A stretch of DNA of 64,000 bases from WTFV01 sp965200895. GTDB taxonomy: Bacteria > Acidobacteriota > Vicinamibacteria > Vicinamibacterales > UBA8438. Shown piece by piece: positions 35,070 through 44,453 of the stretch. The notes beneath the pieces are model-generated. The model did no database searches. It saw nothing but the letters and a program-made list of their open reading frames with translations, and was not told where the DNA came from. The position numbers and the translations under genes were made by a program. The stretch covers positions 682,001-746,000 of the forward strand of contig CBDAVM010000002.1 in assembly GCA_965200895.1 (NCBI GenBank), given 5' to 3'. Every line of letters begins with the position of its first letter. Position 1 is the first letter of the stretch.

Positions 35070-36919
35070 ATGAAGATACGCACAACCACCACCGCTCTGT
35101 CAGCCGCCGCCTTCCTCCTTGCCACCGGGATTCCCGAAGCCCTCTGGGCGCAGCGGGCACCGCAGATTCGCGATGATCTGCGCCCGCAAAACTTCGGGAC
35201 GCCTACGATCACCAGCGTCTACGGAGAGGGCGACGGCAACGACGTCACCGCAACCGGAGCGCTGTCGGTCGCGCTCGACTCGAGCACTGTGCCCTCCAAC
35301 ATCAGCCACATCAATCTGCAAACCCGCCGCCCGGGCGGGAACTGGCCCGGCGGGTACTTCCGCACAAAGAACGCAGACCAGGTCTACGTTACCGGCAACA
35401 ACCGCCTGCGCGGCCACCGCTACGAAGCCCGCGTGCGCAACTGCACAGCCGCCAGCCCGATTTTCTGCGGGTCGTACAGCAGCGTGGTTGTCGGCGCGCT
35501 GCGTCCCGCCCCGGTCCAATCCTTCAGCGCTGTTCCCGGGGCGATACAACGACGAGCATCGACATGAACTGGCTGCCCGAACAGAACCACCCGCAGCCGG
35601 ATGCTTCGTGGGAAACCGGGTACAACACAGACCCGGGGGCCGACGCACCGCTGGAATCGACGACCGGAAACTTCACGACGGCGCACAGCCACACGATCAC
35701 CGGTCTATCGTCCGGAACGCAGTACGCGGTGTTCGTGCGCACAGTCGTCCTCAACCCCAACAATGACGACGAGATCCTCGACAACGCGCACAGCGCGTGG
35801 CGCAAAAGAACCGTCACGACCGGGAGTTTCGGGCCGCCGGACCCGCCGGAAAACCTCATCATCACGTCGAACGACGGACTCGTCTGGCTCGACTGGTCGC
35901 CACCGGAAGAAGACGGCTACGGTGAGATCACCGGATACGGCGTCCGCTGGCGCCAGACCGGAACAACGTCCTGGTCAACGGCGACGACCAACGCCGAAAC
36001 GACGGACTACACCATCACCGGCGAAACCGTCGGGACGACGATCGAGATCAGCCTGAGGGCGACGAACCAGTACGGAAACTCCGAATGGACGCCGAGCGAG
36101 ACGGCGCCCGTGGTGGGCGATCCGCCCGACGGCCCGCCGGGACGTCCGCACGACCTGTCGCTCGTCGAACAGGACCGGGCACTGTTCGCCGAGTGGGACG
36201 CAGACAGCAGCCACGCGGCGCCGAGCCACTACAAGGTCCACTACCGGAAGCGCGGTCACGGCTGGGAGACTCCGCTGGACGCCCCGTACGCGAACCGCAC
36301 GCTGTTCAACCTGACGAACTGCGTCGAGTACATCGTGCGCATCGTCGCCCACAACGACTTCGGCGAATCCCCACCATCGCTGCCCGCGACCGGCACGCCG
36401 GGCTCCGACTGCGAGGACGGAACCGACCCCGACCCCAGCCCGGGACCAGACCCGAACCCGAACCCGGACCCGGACCCACCGGAGGACGCCACTGTCCCCG
36501 GGCGTCCCGGAAACCTGTCGCTGAGCCCAGGGAACGGCCAGTTCACAGCAAGCTGGAGCGCTCCGGACAACGCCGGAGGATCAGCCATCACACACTACGA
36601 GCTGCTCCACCGCGCACGCGGTCAGGAATGGGAAGACCCCATCAACGTCGGCAACGTGACCAGTCGAACGGTCACGGGAAAGACCAACGGCACGAACTAC
36701 ATCGTGCGCATCGTCGCGCACAACGCGGTCGGCGAGAGCCGACCGTCGCTGCCGAAGACGACCACGCCGCAGGAGAACCTGAACAACGCGGCGCCACCGC
36801 CGGACGGCAACACGCCGGAGGCATCGAACCTCCAACCGGTGCCGGCACTGCCGGCTTGGGCGCTCGGCGCTCTCGTTGCGCTTCTCTTCGGCCACGCCCT
36901 GCGCCTGCGACGCCGCTGA
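35070..36919 (+). pseudogene. Frameshifted fibronectin type III surface protein
   Basis: Two overlapping frames, 35070-35567 and one running through to 36919, together encode one protein of about 615 residues. It has a signal peptide (AAAFLLATGIPEALWAQ), about five FN3-like domains (for example PPENLIITSNDGLVWLDW and GRPGNLSLSPGNGQFTASW), and a Pro/Asp/Asn spacer (DPDPSPGPDPNPNPDPD). The tail is PALP, a hydrophobic helix and RLRRR, resembling C-terminal protein-sorting signals. The frame breaks in the CCCGGGG run at 35535-35541; one extra G would restore PGGDTTTSIDMNW. Sequencing error, phase variation and true decay are all possible. A secreted adhesive or glycan-binding role is inferred only from FN3 domains. 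Confidence 0.75.
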
Positions 36920-36933
36920 GCGACGCCGCTGAG
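36908..36933 (+). repeat. 13-bp tandem duplication over a stop codon
   Basis: CGACGCCGCTGAG is repeated twice head to tail at the end of the fibronectin-III gene; the first copy contains its TGA stop. Confidence 0.9.
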
Positions 36934-36973
36934 CGGCTGGCAAACCGTAACGTCCAACGACCTGTTGAAGTTG

Positions 36974-36994
36974 GGATCATCCGTGGGAACGAAA
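36974..36994 (+). repeat. 21-bp dispersed repeat, copy 1
   Basis: The 21-nt sequence beginning GGATCATCCGTGGGAAC and ending GAAA is identical to 48938-48958, 12 kb downstream. The 20 nt upstream of the two copies are also similar (GTTGAAGTTG versus GTCGAAGTA), so the homology extends to about 40 nt. The core CCGTGGGAAC also occurs next to the integrase fragment at 47631-47640. Confidence 0.8.
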
Positions 36995-37210
36995 GCTGTC
37001 GGCGCTACGGAGGGGCCGGTTGCCGTTGCGCCGCGCCGGACGCTCGGGGGGCGGCCCGCTGTCGCTGACGAGGTCGAAGCGCTGGTCGGGTCGGCGCCGG
37101 CCGGCGGGTTTGGACGCAGGTTCGGGGCTTCCGCGAGATGCTCCAAACTGGTCAGCGCCCTCGACGCGCTGGCCCCGCCCGACACTGGCGTCGAGCATGT
37201 GGCGTAACAT

Positions 37211-37224
37211 ACTCTCGCGAGAGT
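37211..37224. promoter_or_regulatory. 14-bp palindrome upstream of glycosyltransferase
   Basis: ACTCTCGCGAGAGT is a perfect palindrome about 70 nt before the glycosyltransferase ATG. The length and position suit a dimeric repressor site, but no regulator gene is nearby. Confidence 0.35.
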
Positions 37225-37292
37225 GAGGAAGGGAGTCAGCCACCCGCGAACTTCAACAGAGAACGGGACATCCCCCGTCCGGATGGCACCTG

Positions 37293-38327
37293 ATGCGGAT
37301 TGCACTGGTCGCTCCCGTGGCGCAGTCTGTACCGCCCGTCCGCTCGGGCTCCATCGAGACGGTGACCGACCTGCTGGCGAAGGGACTGGTCGCGCGCGGC
37401 CACGACGTCACCCTGTTCGCGGTCGGATCGTCCGACACGCCGGCGACCCTGCACGCCACCTTTCCACGCGGTTACAACGCGGACGAATCACTCTGGCCGT
37501 GGGAGCTGTGCGAACTGTTCAACCTGGCGGCGGCGGTCGAGCGCGGCTCGCGCTTCGACGTCATCCACGCCCAGGCGGAGTATGCCCCGCTGGGACTGCC
37601 GTACGCACGCCTGTCGCCCACGCCGCTCGTGCACACCGTCCATCACTGGCCGACCGAGACCGAGGCAGCGCTCTGGTCGCACTATCCCGAAGCGCCCTTC
37701 ATCGCCGTCTCGGCCGCCCAGGCGCGTCGGTTGCGCGGGTTGACGGTGGCCGGCATCGTGCACCACGCCGTCGACCCGGCCGCACTGCCCCTGCGGTTCG
37801 AACCCGACGACTACCTGCTGTTCCTCGGCCGTTTCACTCCGGGCAAGGGGGTGTTGGAAGCGATCGGCGCGGCGCGGCAGGCGGGCCTTCGGCTCGTGCT
37901 CGCAGCCGCGGAGAACGACTACTATCGCGAGGTCGTTGCGCCGCTCGTCGACGGTGGTCGGGTCGTCTACCGGGGCGAGGTCGATCCGTCGGCCAGAGCG
38001 GAGCTGCTCGGCGGCGCGCGCGCCCTGCTCTATCCGGTGCAGGCGGACGAGCCGTTCGGGCTCGTGCTGGCCGAGGCGATGACCTGCGGGACGCCGGTGG
38101 CGGCACTCGACCGCGGCGCCGTGGGTGAGCTCGTCGACGAGGGAATCACCGGCGGCGTCTTCGACCACCTCGAGGCCCTGGTGACGGGCCTCGCGCACAT
38201 CGTCGCGCTCGATCGCAAGCGGGTCCGCCGCCGCGCCCTCGAACGCTTCCACCCGGACCGCATGGCCGCGGAGCATGCGGCGATCTACGCCCGCCTGGCC
38301 GCGGATGCACGACGCGGACGTTCGTGA
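37293..38327 (+). CDS. GT4-family glycosyltransferase
   Basis: 344 residues with a GT-B fold. The N-terminal Rossmann domain starts RIALVAPVAQSVPPVRSGSIE with LLAKGLVARGHDVTLFA. The C-terminal nucleotide-sugar domain has LFLGRFTPGKGVLEAI and the GT4 motif EPFGLVLAEAMTCGTPV. It probably transfers a hexose from a nucleotide or lipid-linked donor to a glycan or small molecule; the acceptor is unknown. It stands alone, with decayed sequence on both sides. The stop codon lies within a 17-bp direct repeat. Confidence 0.85.
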   Translation: MRIALVAPVAQSVPPVRSGSIETVTDLLAKGLVARGHDVTLFAVGSSDTPATLHATFPRGYNADESLWPWELCELFNLAAAVERGSRFDVIHAQAEYAPLGLPYARLSPTPLVHTVHHWPTETEAALWSHYPEAPFIAVSAAQARRLRGLTVAGIVHHAVDPAALPLRFEPDDYLLFLGRFTPGKGVLEAIGAARQAGLRLVLAAAENDYYREVVAPLVDGGRVVYRGEVDPSARAELLGGARALLYPVQADEPFGLVLAEAMTCGTPVAALDRGAVGELVDEGITGGVFDHLEALVTGLAHIVALDRKRVRRRALERFHPDRMAAEHAAIYARLAADARRGRS

Positions 38328-38415
38328 CGTACGCTTTCAACGACGGAGCACGGATGACGCCGGCGGCCAACGGCCTCGAACGGCTCGCCCGCGCGAAAGT
38401 GACGTACGCTTTCAA
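38324..38415 (+). repeat. Pair of 17-bp direct repeats
   Basis: GTGACGTACGCTTTCAA occurs at 38324-38340 and 38399-38415, 75 nt apart. The following bases are also similar (GAGCACGGATGAC versus GAGCAGGATGAC). Copy 1 contains the glycosyltransferase stop codon. Confidence 0.85.
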
Positions 38416-39189
38416 ACGACTGAGCAGGATGACTGACCACCCGCACCGAAACACCTCAAATCGCCGTCGCCGTACACCCGCACATCGACCACCCCGCTCC
38501 ACGAGTCCGTCACCACCGTCTGGACGCCGAGCCCGCGAGACGTTCGGGACGCTAGTGGAACTGCAGCCCCATCCGCACCGCGAACCCGGAAGCGGTCGGT
38601 TCGGGCGGGTCTGCGGGGCCGATGTCGTCGAGTTTGCCCACCGCGAGCTGGACGCTCCCGTCGTAGCTTGATCGCGCCTCCGGGGAGCCTGCGTCTCCCG
38701 CGGAGGCGGCGCCGTGCTTCGGCGCCGACGCCCGGAACCGGCGAAGATCGCGTCTCGTTCGTCGGCTCCAGGGTGCAGTACCCGACGATGCGAACCCCGA
38801 GCGTGTCAGGGCATCGCGCAGCACGGGGTCGACGTCGAGCCGGCGCAGGGGCACCCGGCGGGCCGCCCGCCGTTCGGCCGAGGCGTCGGCGAACACCGTC
38901 ACCCGGACGTCCCCGCCCCCGAATCGACCTGTGCCGCACCGCGGCGTGGACGCGCCGGACGACTGAGAATCTTGTGGTAAACTTCAAGTGGGCATGGTGG
39001 CCATGGTCTCCTTAACCTCTTCGCCGTGTCCAGGCGGCGTCGGCTACAACCGGCGCCGCCATCTACTCTTACCGGAGGACGAACCGCACCCGCGTCCCAG
39101 GCGCCTTTCGTACAGGCCGACGTCATCGATCTGCACGTGCGGCAGCCGCGATGACGCACCGTGACGGGGCGCCCATCGGGTCTTCTCCG
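38328..39189. other. 862-nt region without an intact gene; possible decayed minus-strand gene
   Basis: Minus-strand frames at 38552-38902 and 38412-38987 carry protein-like pieces in different frames: RLDVDPVLRDALTR, then LGVRIVGYCTLEPTNET, then SYDGSVQLAVGKLDDIG ending in an aromatic-rich RMGLQFH. The last resembles the end of an outer-membrane barrel. This suggests a broken gene, but the family is not recognised. Nothing convincing lies in 38990-39189. Confidence 0.3.
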
Positions 39190-41886
39190 TCAGTCCTCGT
39201 AGACCGGACCGTGCACCGTGCGGTGCGAAAGGTACTTCCATTCACCGTCCCGCTGGGCGTAGACACGGACGTACCAGAAGCTGAAGCTGCGCTGTTCGGA
39301 GACGGGTCCACCGCTGCGGGCCCGCAGCCGCCCCATCGTCATGGCCACGTCGCCGTGGATCTCCACCTGCTGCGAATCGACCTCGCGCAGGGAATAGCGT
39401 CCGGCCAGCGAGGCGAGCCACTCCCCCTTGTCGTCAACGCCGAGCACCGGGCCGCCGGTGGTCCAGCCGTCCCCGTGCGTATAGGTGAAGTCGTCCGCGC
39501 AGACCTCGTCGAGGAAGGCGACATCGGCGCGGAGCACGGCCTCTTCGATACGCCGTTCCAGCGCAAGCACTTCTTCCACCACTGCGGACTCCTCCCCGGG
39601 CAGCGCGACGGTTTCCTCTGCCGCGTCGGGGAGCGCGAAGACGTAGAGCGCGTTGCCGCTGCCCGGGTGACGCACGTCCGGCGCCAGCATTCGAGGCATC
39701 AGCCGCGGGCTGCCGCCGCCGAGGCCGGTGGACACCGCCACGTACTGCCGGCCGCCGGCCCGGAAGCTGATCGGAAAGCCCTGCACGGACGTCCCGAGGC
39801 GCGCCCGCCAGAGCTCGGCGCCCGTCTCGACGTCGAAGGCCCGGAAACGGCGGTCGAGGTCCCCGACGAAGGCCAGTCCCCCGGCCGTCGTGAGAACCCC
39901 GGTCAGGAACGTCGGCCGCTGCTCGATGCTCCAGACCTCTTCCAGCGTCTCCGCGTCGTAGGCAGCCAGCTTGCCCAGGCGGCCGTCGGTGCCGGGCATC
40001 TCGTGGAACGGCCGCGCGCTCATCCCGACGCCGCCCGAGCCGAGCTCGAAGGCCACCTCGCGAGCCGCCAGCTCCATGCACGACTGCGCCAGCGGCAGGA
40101 CCAGCAGCCCCGATCCCGGGTGATAGCCCATCGGGTGCCAGTTCTTCCCGCCGGCGGTGCTCGGACACGCGGGCACGAGCTGCTCGAACCGCGCGTCGGC
40201 GATGTCCTGCCGATAGGTGACCGCACCGGTCTCGGGATCGATGTGTTCGAACACGTTCTGGTGGACGGTCTCCTTGTGGCCGAGGAACTCGCCGGTCTCG
40301 CGGTCCAGCTTCCAGAGGATGCCGTGCTTGCCGGCGCTGAAGACCGCCCTGCGGCCGCCGACATCCACCAGCACCCGCTCGTACACCTCGTCCAGGTCCA
40401 GGGTCTCGCCCGGCACGTGCTGGAAGTGCCACGCCAGCTCTCCGTCGCCCGGCCGCAGGGCGACGGTCGAGTTGGTGTAGAGCGCGGGGTCGTCCACCGT
40501 CATCCCGCGGCTCAGCGCCACCCACGGCTTGGCCTGGGCCACCCCGAAGTAGACCAGGTCGAGGCCGGGGTCGTAGCTGCCGGTGATCCAGGTGTCGCCG
40601 CCCCCGCGCAGGTAGTCGGGCACGTCGGCCCAGGTATTGCCGCCCGGCTGGTCGGAACGCGCGACAGTGTGGAACCGCCAGAGGCGCTCGCCCGTGTCCG
40701 CGTCGTAGCCGCTGATGAAGCAGCTCTCCAGCGTGTAGCGGTCGCACCCGCTGAGGCCCTGCACGAGCGTCCCGCCGACCACGACGGGCCCGCTGGTGTT
40801 GCGGAAGCCCTCGGTGTGATCGGCGATGACCGTATCCCACACCCGCTCGCCGGTGCGCGCGTCGAGGGCGATCAGGCGGGCGTCCGGAGTGGCCATGAAC
40901 AGCTTGTCCCCGTGGATGGCCAGGTTGCGGCTCATGCCGGAGTAGCCGGTCGTGGCCACCTCCACCTGATGCTCCCAGATGAGGTCTCCGGTGGCCGCGT
41001 CGAGCGCCTGCACCACCGGACCGATGCCCGCAAGATACATGACGCCGTCGTGGACGATCGGCGAGGGCGCATTCCAGCCGCCCTCGTTCATCGCCCACAC
41101 CCAGGCCAGCTCCAGCTCGCCGACGTTGGATCGGTCGATGTCCGCCAGCGGGCTGTAGTTCCAGGCCTGGTAGTTGCGGCGGATCATCAGCCAGTCGCCG
41201 TCGTCCGGGTTGCGCAGCATCGCGTCGGTGACCGGCCGGTACTCGTCGACCGTGCCGGCCACGGTGACGCCGCCCGGCTCCGGCGCGGCGGATGGAGCCG
41301 GCGGCGGAGGCGCGGCAGCCGCCTCCCCGGCGGAGGCGCCACCGACCGCCGGGGCGACGGCTGCCGTCGCGCCGCCTGCGAGCGTCCCGATCGGGACGGT
41401 CACCGCTCCGGTCAGCGCCGTGCCGCCCGCCGGCGCGCCGTTCGCCTGCAGCAGGTAGGCCACGATATCCCGGTACGCTTCGTCGGTGAGGGAGCCTGCC
41501 TGCCCCGGCGGCATCGAGCCGCTGATGCGGACGAAAAGATCACCCGGACCCAGATCCGCCCAGAACTGCAGGAAGCTCTCCCCGGCGAGCTGCGGCGCCT
41601 CGAAGCTGCCCTGCAGGTTGGACTGGTGGCAGACGGCGCACTCGCGCTCGTAGATCGCGCGGCCGGACTCGGCCTGAACCGCCGTATATACGCCTTCTTC
41701 CGCCGCCTGACCGGCGGCCGGCGAGGCCGCGCCCGTCGCCAGCAACATCGTCGTCGCCGCCACGAGCGCCCTGCTCCTGCACGCAGAAGCCGGCCATCGC
41801 CGGATAGCCGCCAGCACCATCGTCAACGCCGCCATGAGCGCCGGTGTCCACGTCCTTCGAGCGCGTCGTTCCAGTGAGTGGTTCAT
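39190..41886 (-). CDS. Cytochrome c - PQQ alcohol dehydrogenase - NTF2-like (DUF4440) fusion
   Basis: 898 residues. A long signal/anchor region (about 1-60) precedes a cytochrome c domain with CAVCH (Cys83, Cys86, His87) and the axial region SGSMPPGQAG. An Ala/Pro-rich linker (about 150-195) leads to a quinoprotein eight-bladed propeller (about 205-735), with NYQAWNYSPLADID, tryptophan-docking repeats such as AATGDLIWEHQ, and GETLDLDEVY containing Asp497-x-Asp499. Residues about 755-898 form a SnoaL/DUF4440 domain (ALERRIEEAVLRADVAFLDE, DFTYTHGDGW). Periplasmic oxidation of an alcohol is inferred. The start at 41886 is preferred to 41907. Confidence 0.85.
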   Translation of the reverse strand: MNHSLERRARRTWTPALMAALTMVLAAIRRWPASACRSRALVAATTMLLATGAASPAAGQAAEEGVYTAVQAESGRAIYERECAVCHQSNLQGSFEAPQLAGESFLQFWADLGPGDLFVRISGSMPPGQAGSLTDEAYRDIVAYLLQANGAPAGGTALTGAVTVPIGTLAGGATAAVAPAVGGASAGEAAAAPPPPAPSAAPEPGGVTVAGTVDEYRPVTDAMLRNPDDGDWLMIRRNYQAWNYSPLADIDRSNVGELELAWVWAMNEGGWNAPSPIVHDGVMYLAGIGPVVQALDAATGDLIWEHQVEVATTGYSGMSRNLAIHGDKLFMATPDARLIALDARTGERVWDTVIADHTEGFRNTSGPVVVGGTLVQGLSGCDRYTLESCFISGYDADTGERLWRFHTVARSDQPGGNTWADVPDYLRGGGDTWITGSYDPGLDLVYFGVAQAKPWVALSRGMTVDDPALYTNSTVALRPGDGELAWHFQHVPGETLDLDEVYERVLVDVGGRRAVFSAGKHGILWKLDRETGEFLGHKETVHQNVFEHIDPETGAVTYRQDIADARFEQLVPACPSTAGGKNWHPMGYHPGSGLLVLPLAQSCMELAAREVAFELGSGGVGMSARPFHEMPGTDGRLGKLAAYDAETLEEVWSIEQRPTFLTGVLTTAGGLAFVGDLDRRFRAFDVETGAELWRARLGTSVQGFPISFRAGGRQYVAVSTGLGGGSPRLMPRMLAPDVRHPGSGNALYVFALPDAAEETVALPGEESAVVEEVLALERRIEEAVLRADVAFLDEVCADDFTYTHGDGWTTGGPVLGVDDKGEWLASLAGRYSLREVDSQQVEIHGDVAMTMGRLRARSGGPVSEQRSFSFWYVRVYAQRDGEWKYLSHRTVHGPVYED

Positions 41887-42049
41887 GGCTACCTCGTCCT
41901 CCAGCATGCATCCGACCGGGCCATTATCGCCTCTCCGGTCCGCTGACCGTCACTCCCCCGCCCTTGCCGCTGTATCCGCGGCCGCCAGGGTCCCGGCGCT
42001 CGGCATGCTCGGCATCCCGACTCCCATGCGGCCGGTGTAGACTCGGCTC

Positions 42050-43372
42050 ATGTCCCACGCCACCTGTGACGGCAGCAGCCGGCCCTCGCGCCGGCGGTTT
42101 CTTCGTGGAATCGGCGGATTCGCAGCGCTGGCCGCGTCGTTCGGCGCGAGCCGGACCGCGACCGGAGGCCCCCGGGGCGCCGCACGTCCGGAGACCGGCG
42201 GCGCCGCGCTCGGGATGCAGGGCCCGCGCATCACGGTCCGCGCGGTCGACGCCTACCCCATCTACATCAACCAGCGGTCCGAGGGCCTGCTCGATCCGCC
42301 GGTCTTCGACGGCGACGACGACCCGCGCCGCTGGCGCTGGGGCGGCCCCTTCGAGCAGCTTCCGTCGGCCATCATCGCCGTCATCAAGACCGACCAGGGC
42401 ATCGTCGGCTTCGGCATGGGCGCCGGCGGGACCGCTGCGGTCGAGATCATCCGCGGGCACCTGCGCCACCTGCTGATCGGAACGAGCCCGCTCGACGTCG
42501 AGCAGCGCTGGGACCAGATGTACAGTTCGGGTCTCCTCTACGGCCGGCGGGGGCTGTTCCCCATGGCGCTGAGCGCCGTCGACAATGCGCTCTGGGACAT
42601 CGCCGGGAAGTTTGCCGAGCGTCCCGTCGTCGAGATGATCGGCGGCTGGCCGCGCGAGCGGCTCGCGATCTACCAGACCGGCGGCGACATCCCGGCGGCG
42701 CTGGCCCGCGGCGTTCGCAACTTCAAGATCGGCACGCCGGTCGGCCCCCACACCCCGCCGGACGAGCAGCGCCGGGTCGTCGACCGGATCCTGGCCGCCC
42801 GCGACATGATCGGGCCCGACGCCAACCTGATGATCGACTGCGTCTCGCGCAACGGCACCGCCGACTGGGCGGTCGGCTACGCGCAGCAGTTGCGGCCGGC
42901 CAACCTCTACTTCATGGAGGAGCTGCTGTCCCCGGACGACGTGTTCGGGTACGCCGAGCTGGTGCGACGCATCGGCGGCGGCGGTCCCGGCTGGACGCGC
43001 GTGGCCTGCGGCGAGCACGAGTACACCGAGCACGGATTCAACGTCCTGGTGCGCAACCGGGCGGCGGAGGTGCTGCAGCCCGATATCACTTGGTGCGGCG
43101 GACTGACCGCCGGCAAGCGCATCCGCGACCTGGTCGAGGGCGCCGGGCTGGAGTTGATCCCGCACCGCGGCGGCAGCGTCTGGGGGCTGCCGATCGCGCT
43201 GACCGCGCGCACCTGCACCATGGCCGAGAGCTTCCCGGCCCAGTCGCCCATCCTTGATGCGATGTCGCCCCGTTCCGACAACGGCGACTACCTCGCGTCG
43301 ACCGCGCCGGGCTTCGGGAGCACGCTGACCGAGGAGATGGTGCTGGACGCGCGCCTGCCGGGGACTTTCTGA
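42050..43372 (+). CDS. Enolase-superfamily mandelate racemase/sugar acid dehydratase-like enzyme
   Basis: 440 residues with a twin-arginine-like signal (RRRFLRGIGGFAALAASFG). The N-terminal capping domain and barrel of the enolase superfamily are present: WDQMYSSGLLYGRRGL, SAVDNALWDIAGK, and metal-ligand strands LMIDCVSR, MEELLSPDD and ACGEHEYTEHG. LIPHRGGSVWG supplies a late His. The closest recognisable relatives are rhamnonate/galactonate dehydratase-type enzymes, but the substrate is not fixed. Export by Tat would be unusual for this superfamily. The SDR gene follows after 10 nt, implying a shared pathway on a hydroxy acid. Confidence 0.75.
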   Translation: MSHATCDGSSRPSRRRFLRGIGGFAALAASFGASRTATGGPRGAARPETGGAALGMQGPRITVRAVDAYPIYINQRSEGLLDPPVFDGDDDPRRWRWGGPFEQLPSAIIAVIKTDQGIVGFGMGAGGTAAVEIIRGHLRHLLIGTSPLDVEQRWDQMYSSGLLYGRRGLFPMALSAVDNALWDIAGKFAERPVVEMIGGWPRERLAIYQTGGDIPAALARGVRNFKIGTPVGPHTPPDEQRRVVDRILAARDMIGPDANLMIDCVSRNGTADWAVGYAQQLRPANLYFMEELLSPDDVFGYAELVRRIGGGGPGWTRVACGEHEYTEHGFNVLVRNRAAEVLQPDITWCGGLTAGKRIRDLVEGAGLELIPHRGGSVWGLPIALTARTCTMAESFPAQSPILDAMSPRSDNGDYLASTAPGFGSTLTEEMVLDARLPGTF

Positions 43373-43382
43373 GTGAACTCGC

Positions 43383-44408
43383 ATGTCGGACCGGCCTCTC
43401 CGTGACCGCGTCGCCGTCGTCGCCGGGGCCACGCGGGGCGCCGGGCGCGGCATCGCCCGCATGCTGGGCGCGGCGGGCGCCACCGTCTACTGCACGGGCC
43501 GCAGCGTGCGGGGCCGCCCCGCAACCGCCGGACGGCCGGAGACCATCGAGGAGACCGCGGAGTTGGTCACCGCGGAGGGCGGCCGCGGCATCGCCATCCG
43601 CACGGACCACACCGTGGAGGGGGAAGTCGAGCGGCTCTTCGCCCGGGTGCGCGCCGAGCAGGATCGGCTCGACGTGCTGGTGAACGACGTCTGGGGCGGC
43701 GACGCGCTGACCGAGTGGGGATCGCCCTTCTGGGCGCTCTCCGTCGCCCAGGGACGGGAGCTGCTCGAACGCGCGGTCCACAGCCACGTCATCACCAGCC
43801 GCCACGGTGCGCCGCTGATGGTCGAGCGCAACGCGGGGCTCATCGTCGAGGTGACCGACGGCGACACGCACGGGTACCGCGGCAACCTGTTCTACGACCT
43901 CGCCAAGAACGCCGTCATCCGGCTCGCCTACGCCATGGCCGCCGACCTGCACGCGCACGGCGTGACGGCGCTGGCAATCACGCCGGGGTTCCTGCGCTCC
44001 GAGGCGGTGCTCGATGTCTTCGGCGTCACCGAAACGAACTGGCGGGAGGCCATTGAGAAGGATCCCTATTTCGCCGAGTCCGAGACGCCCTGCTTCGTCG
44101 GCCGGGCCATCGCCGCGCTGGCCGCCGATCCGGAGGTGGCGAAGAAGAGCGGCGGGCTGTTCTCGAGCTGGGGGCTGGCGAAGGAATACCGCTTCACCGA
44201 CCTCGACGGACGCCAGCCGGACTGGACCGCATTCTTCCACCGCAAGGTGCGGGAGATCGTCGAAAGCGATGCGCCGCCGGACGAGATGGACCGCTTCGTC
44301 GTGCGCAGTCGGTTCCATCAGGCCGAGCTCGATCCTTCTGCATCCGAAGAGGCCGCGCGCCTGCGCGCGTGGCTGGAACGGCAGCAGCGATCAGGCTCGG
44401 CAACGTGA
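43383..44408 (+). CDS. SDR-family oxidoreductase
   Basis: 341 residues. The Rossmann NAD(P)-binding motif is GATRGAGRGIA near the N-terminus and the active-site YxxxK is YDLAKNA. The region normally reading NNAG is LVNDVWGG, a known variant in longer SDRs. A C-terminal extension of about 80 residues beyond the usual 250 is helical. It follows the enolase-superfamily gene by 10 nt and probably oxidises or reduces a related metabolite. Confidence 0.8.
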   Translation: MSDRPLRDRVAVVAGATRGAGRGIARMLGAAGATVYCTGRSVRGRPATAGRPETIEETAELVTAEGGRGIAIRTDHTVEGEVERLFARVRAEQDRLDVLVNDVWGGDALTEWGSPFWALSVAQGRELLERAVHSHVITSRHGAPLMVERNAGLIVEVTDGDTHGYRGNLFYDLAKNAVIRLAYAMAADLHAHGVTALAITPGFLRSEAVLDVFGVTETNWREAIEKDPYFAESETPCFVGRAIAALAADPEVAKKSGGLFSSWGLAKEYRFTDLDGRQPDWTAFFHRKVREIVESDAPPDEMDRFVVRSRFHQAELDPSASEEAARLRAWLERQQRSGSAT

Positions 44409-44453
44409 CAACGACGGCCGGCGGCGCAGGAACATGGTTCCCGCCACCGACCC

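Larger units (their letters stand above)
36920..37292. other. 373-nt gap between FN3 and glycosyltransferase genes
   Basis: No confident gene. It contains one copy of the 21-bp repeat shared with 48938-48958 and a perfect 14-bp palindrome at 37211-37224. The rest is GC-rich with open frames of shadow-like Arg/Ala/Gly composition. Confidence 0.5.

Noticed and set aside
36965..37207. 80-codon plus-strand frame after the FN3 gene
   Set aside because: Composition is Ala/Gly/Arg-rich as in random GC-rich sequence and it starts within a dispersed repeat.
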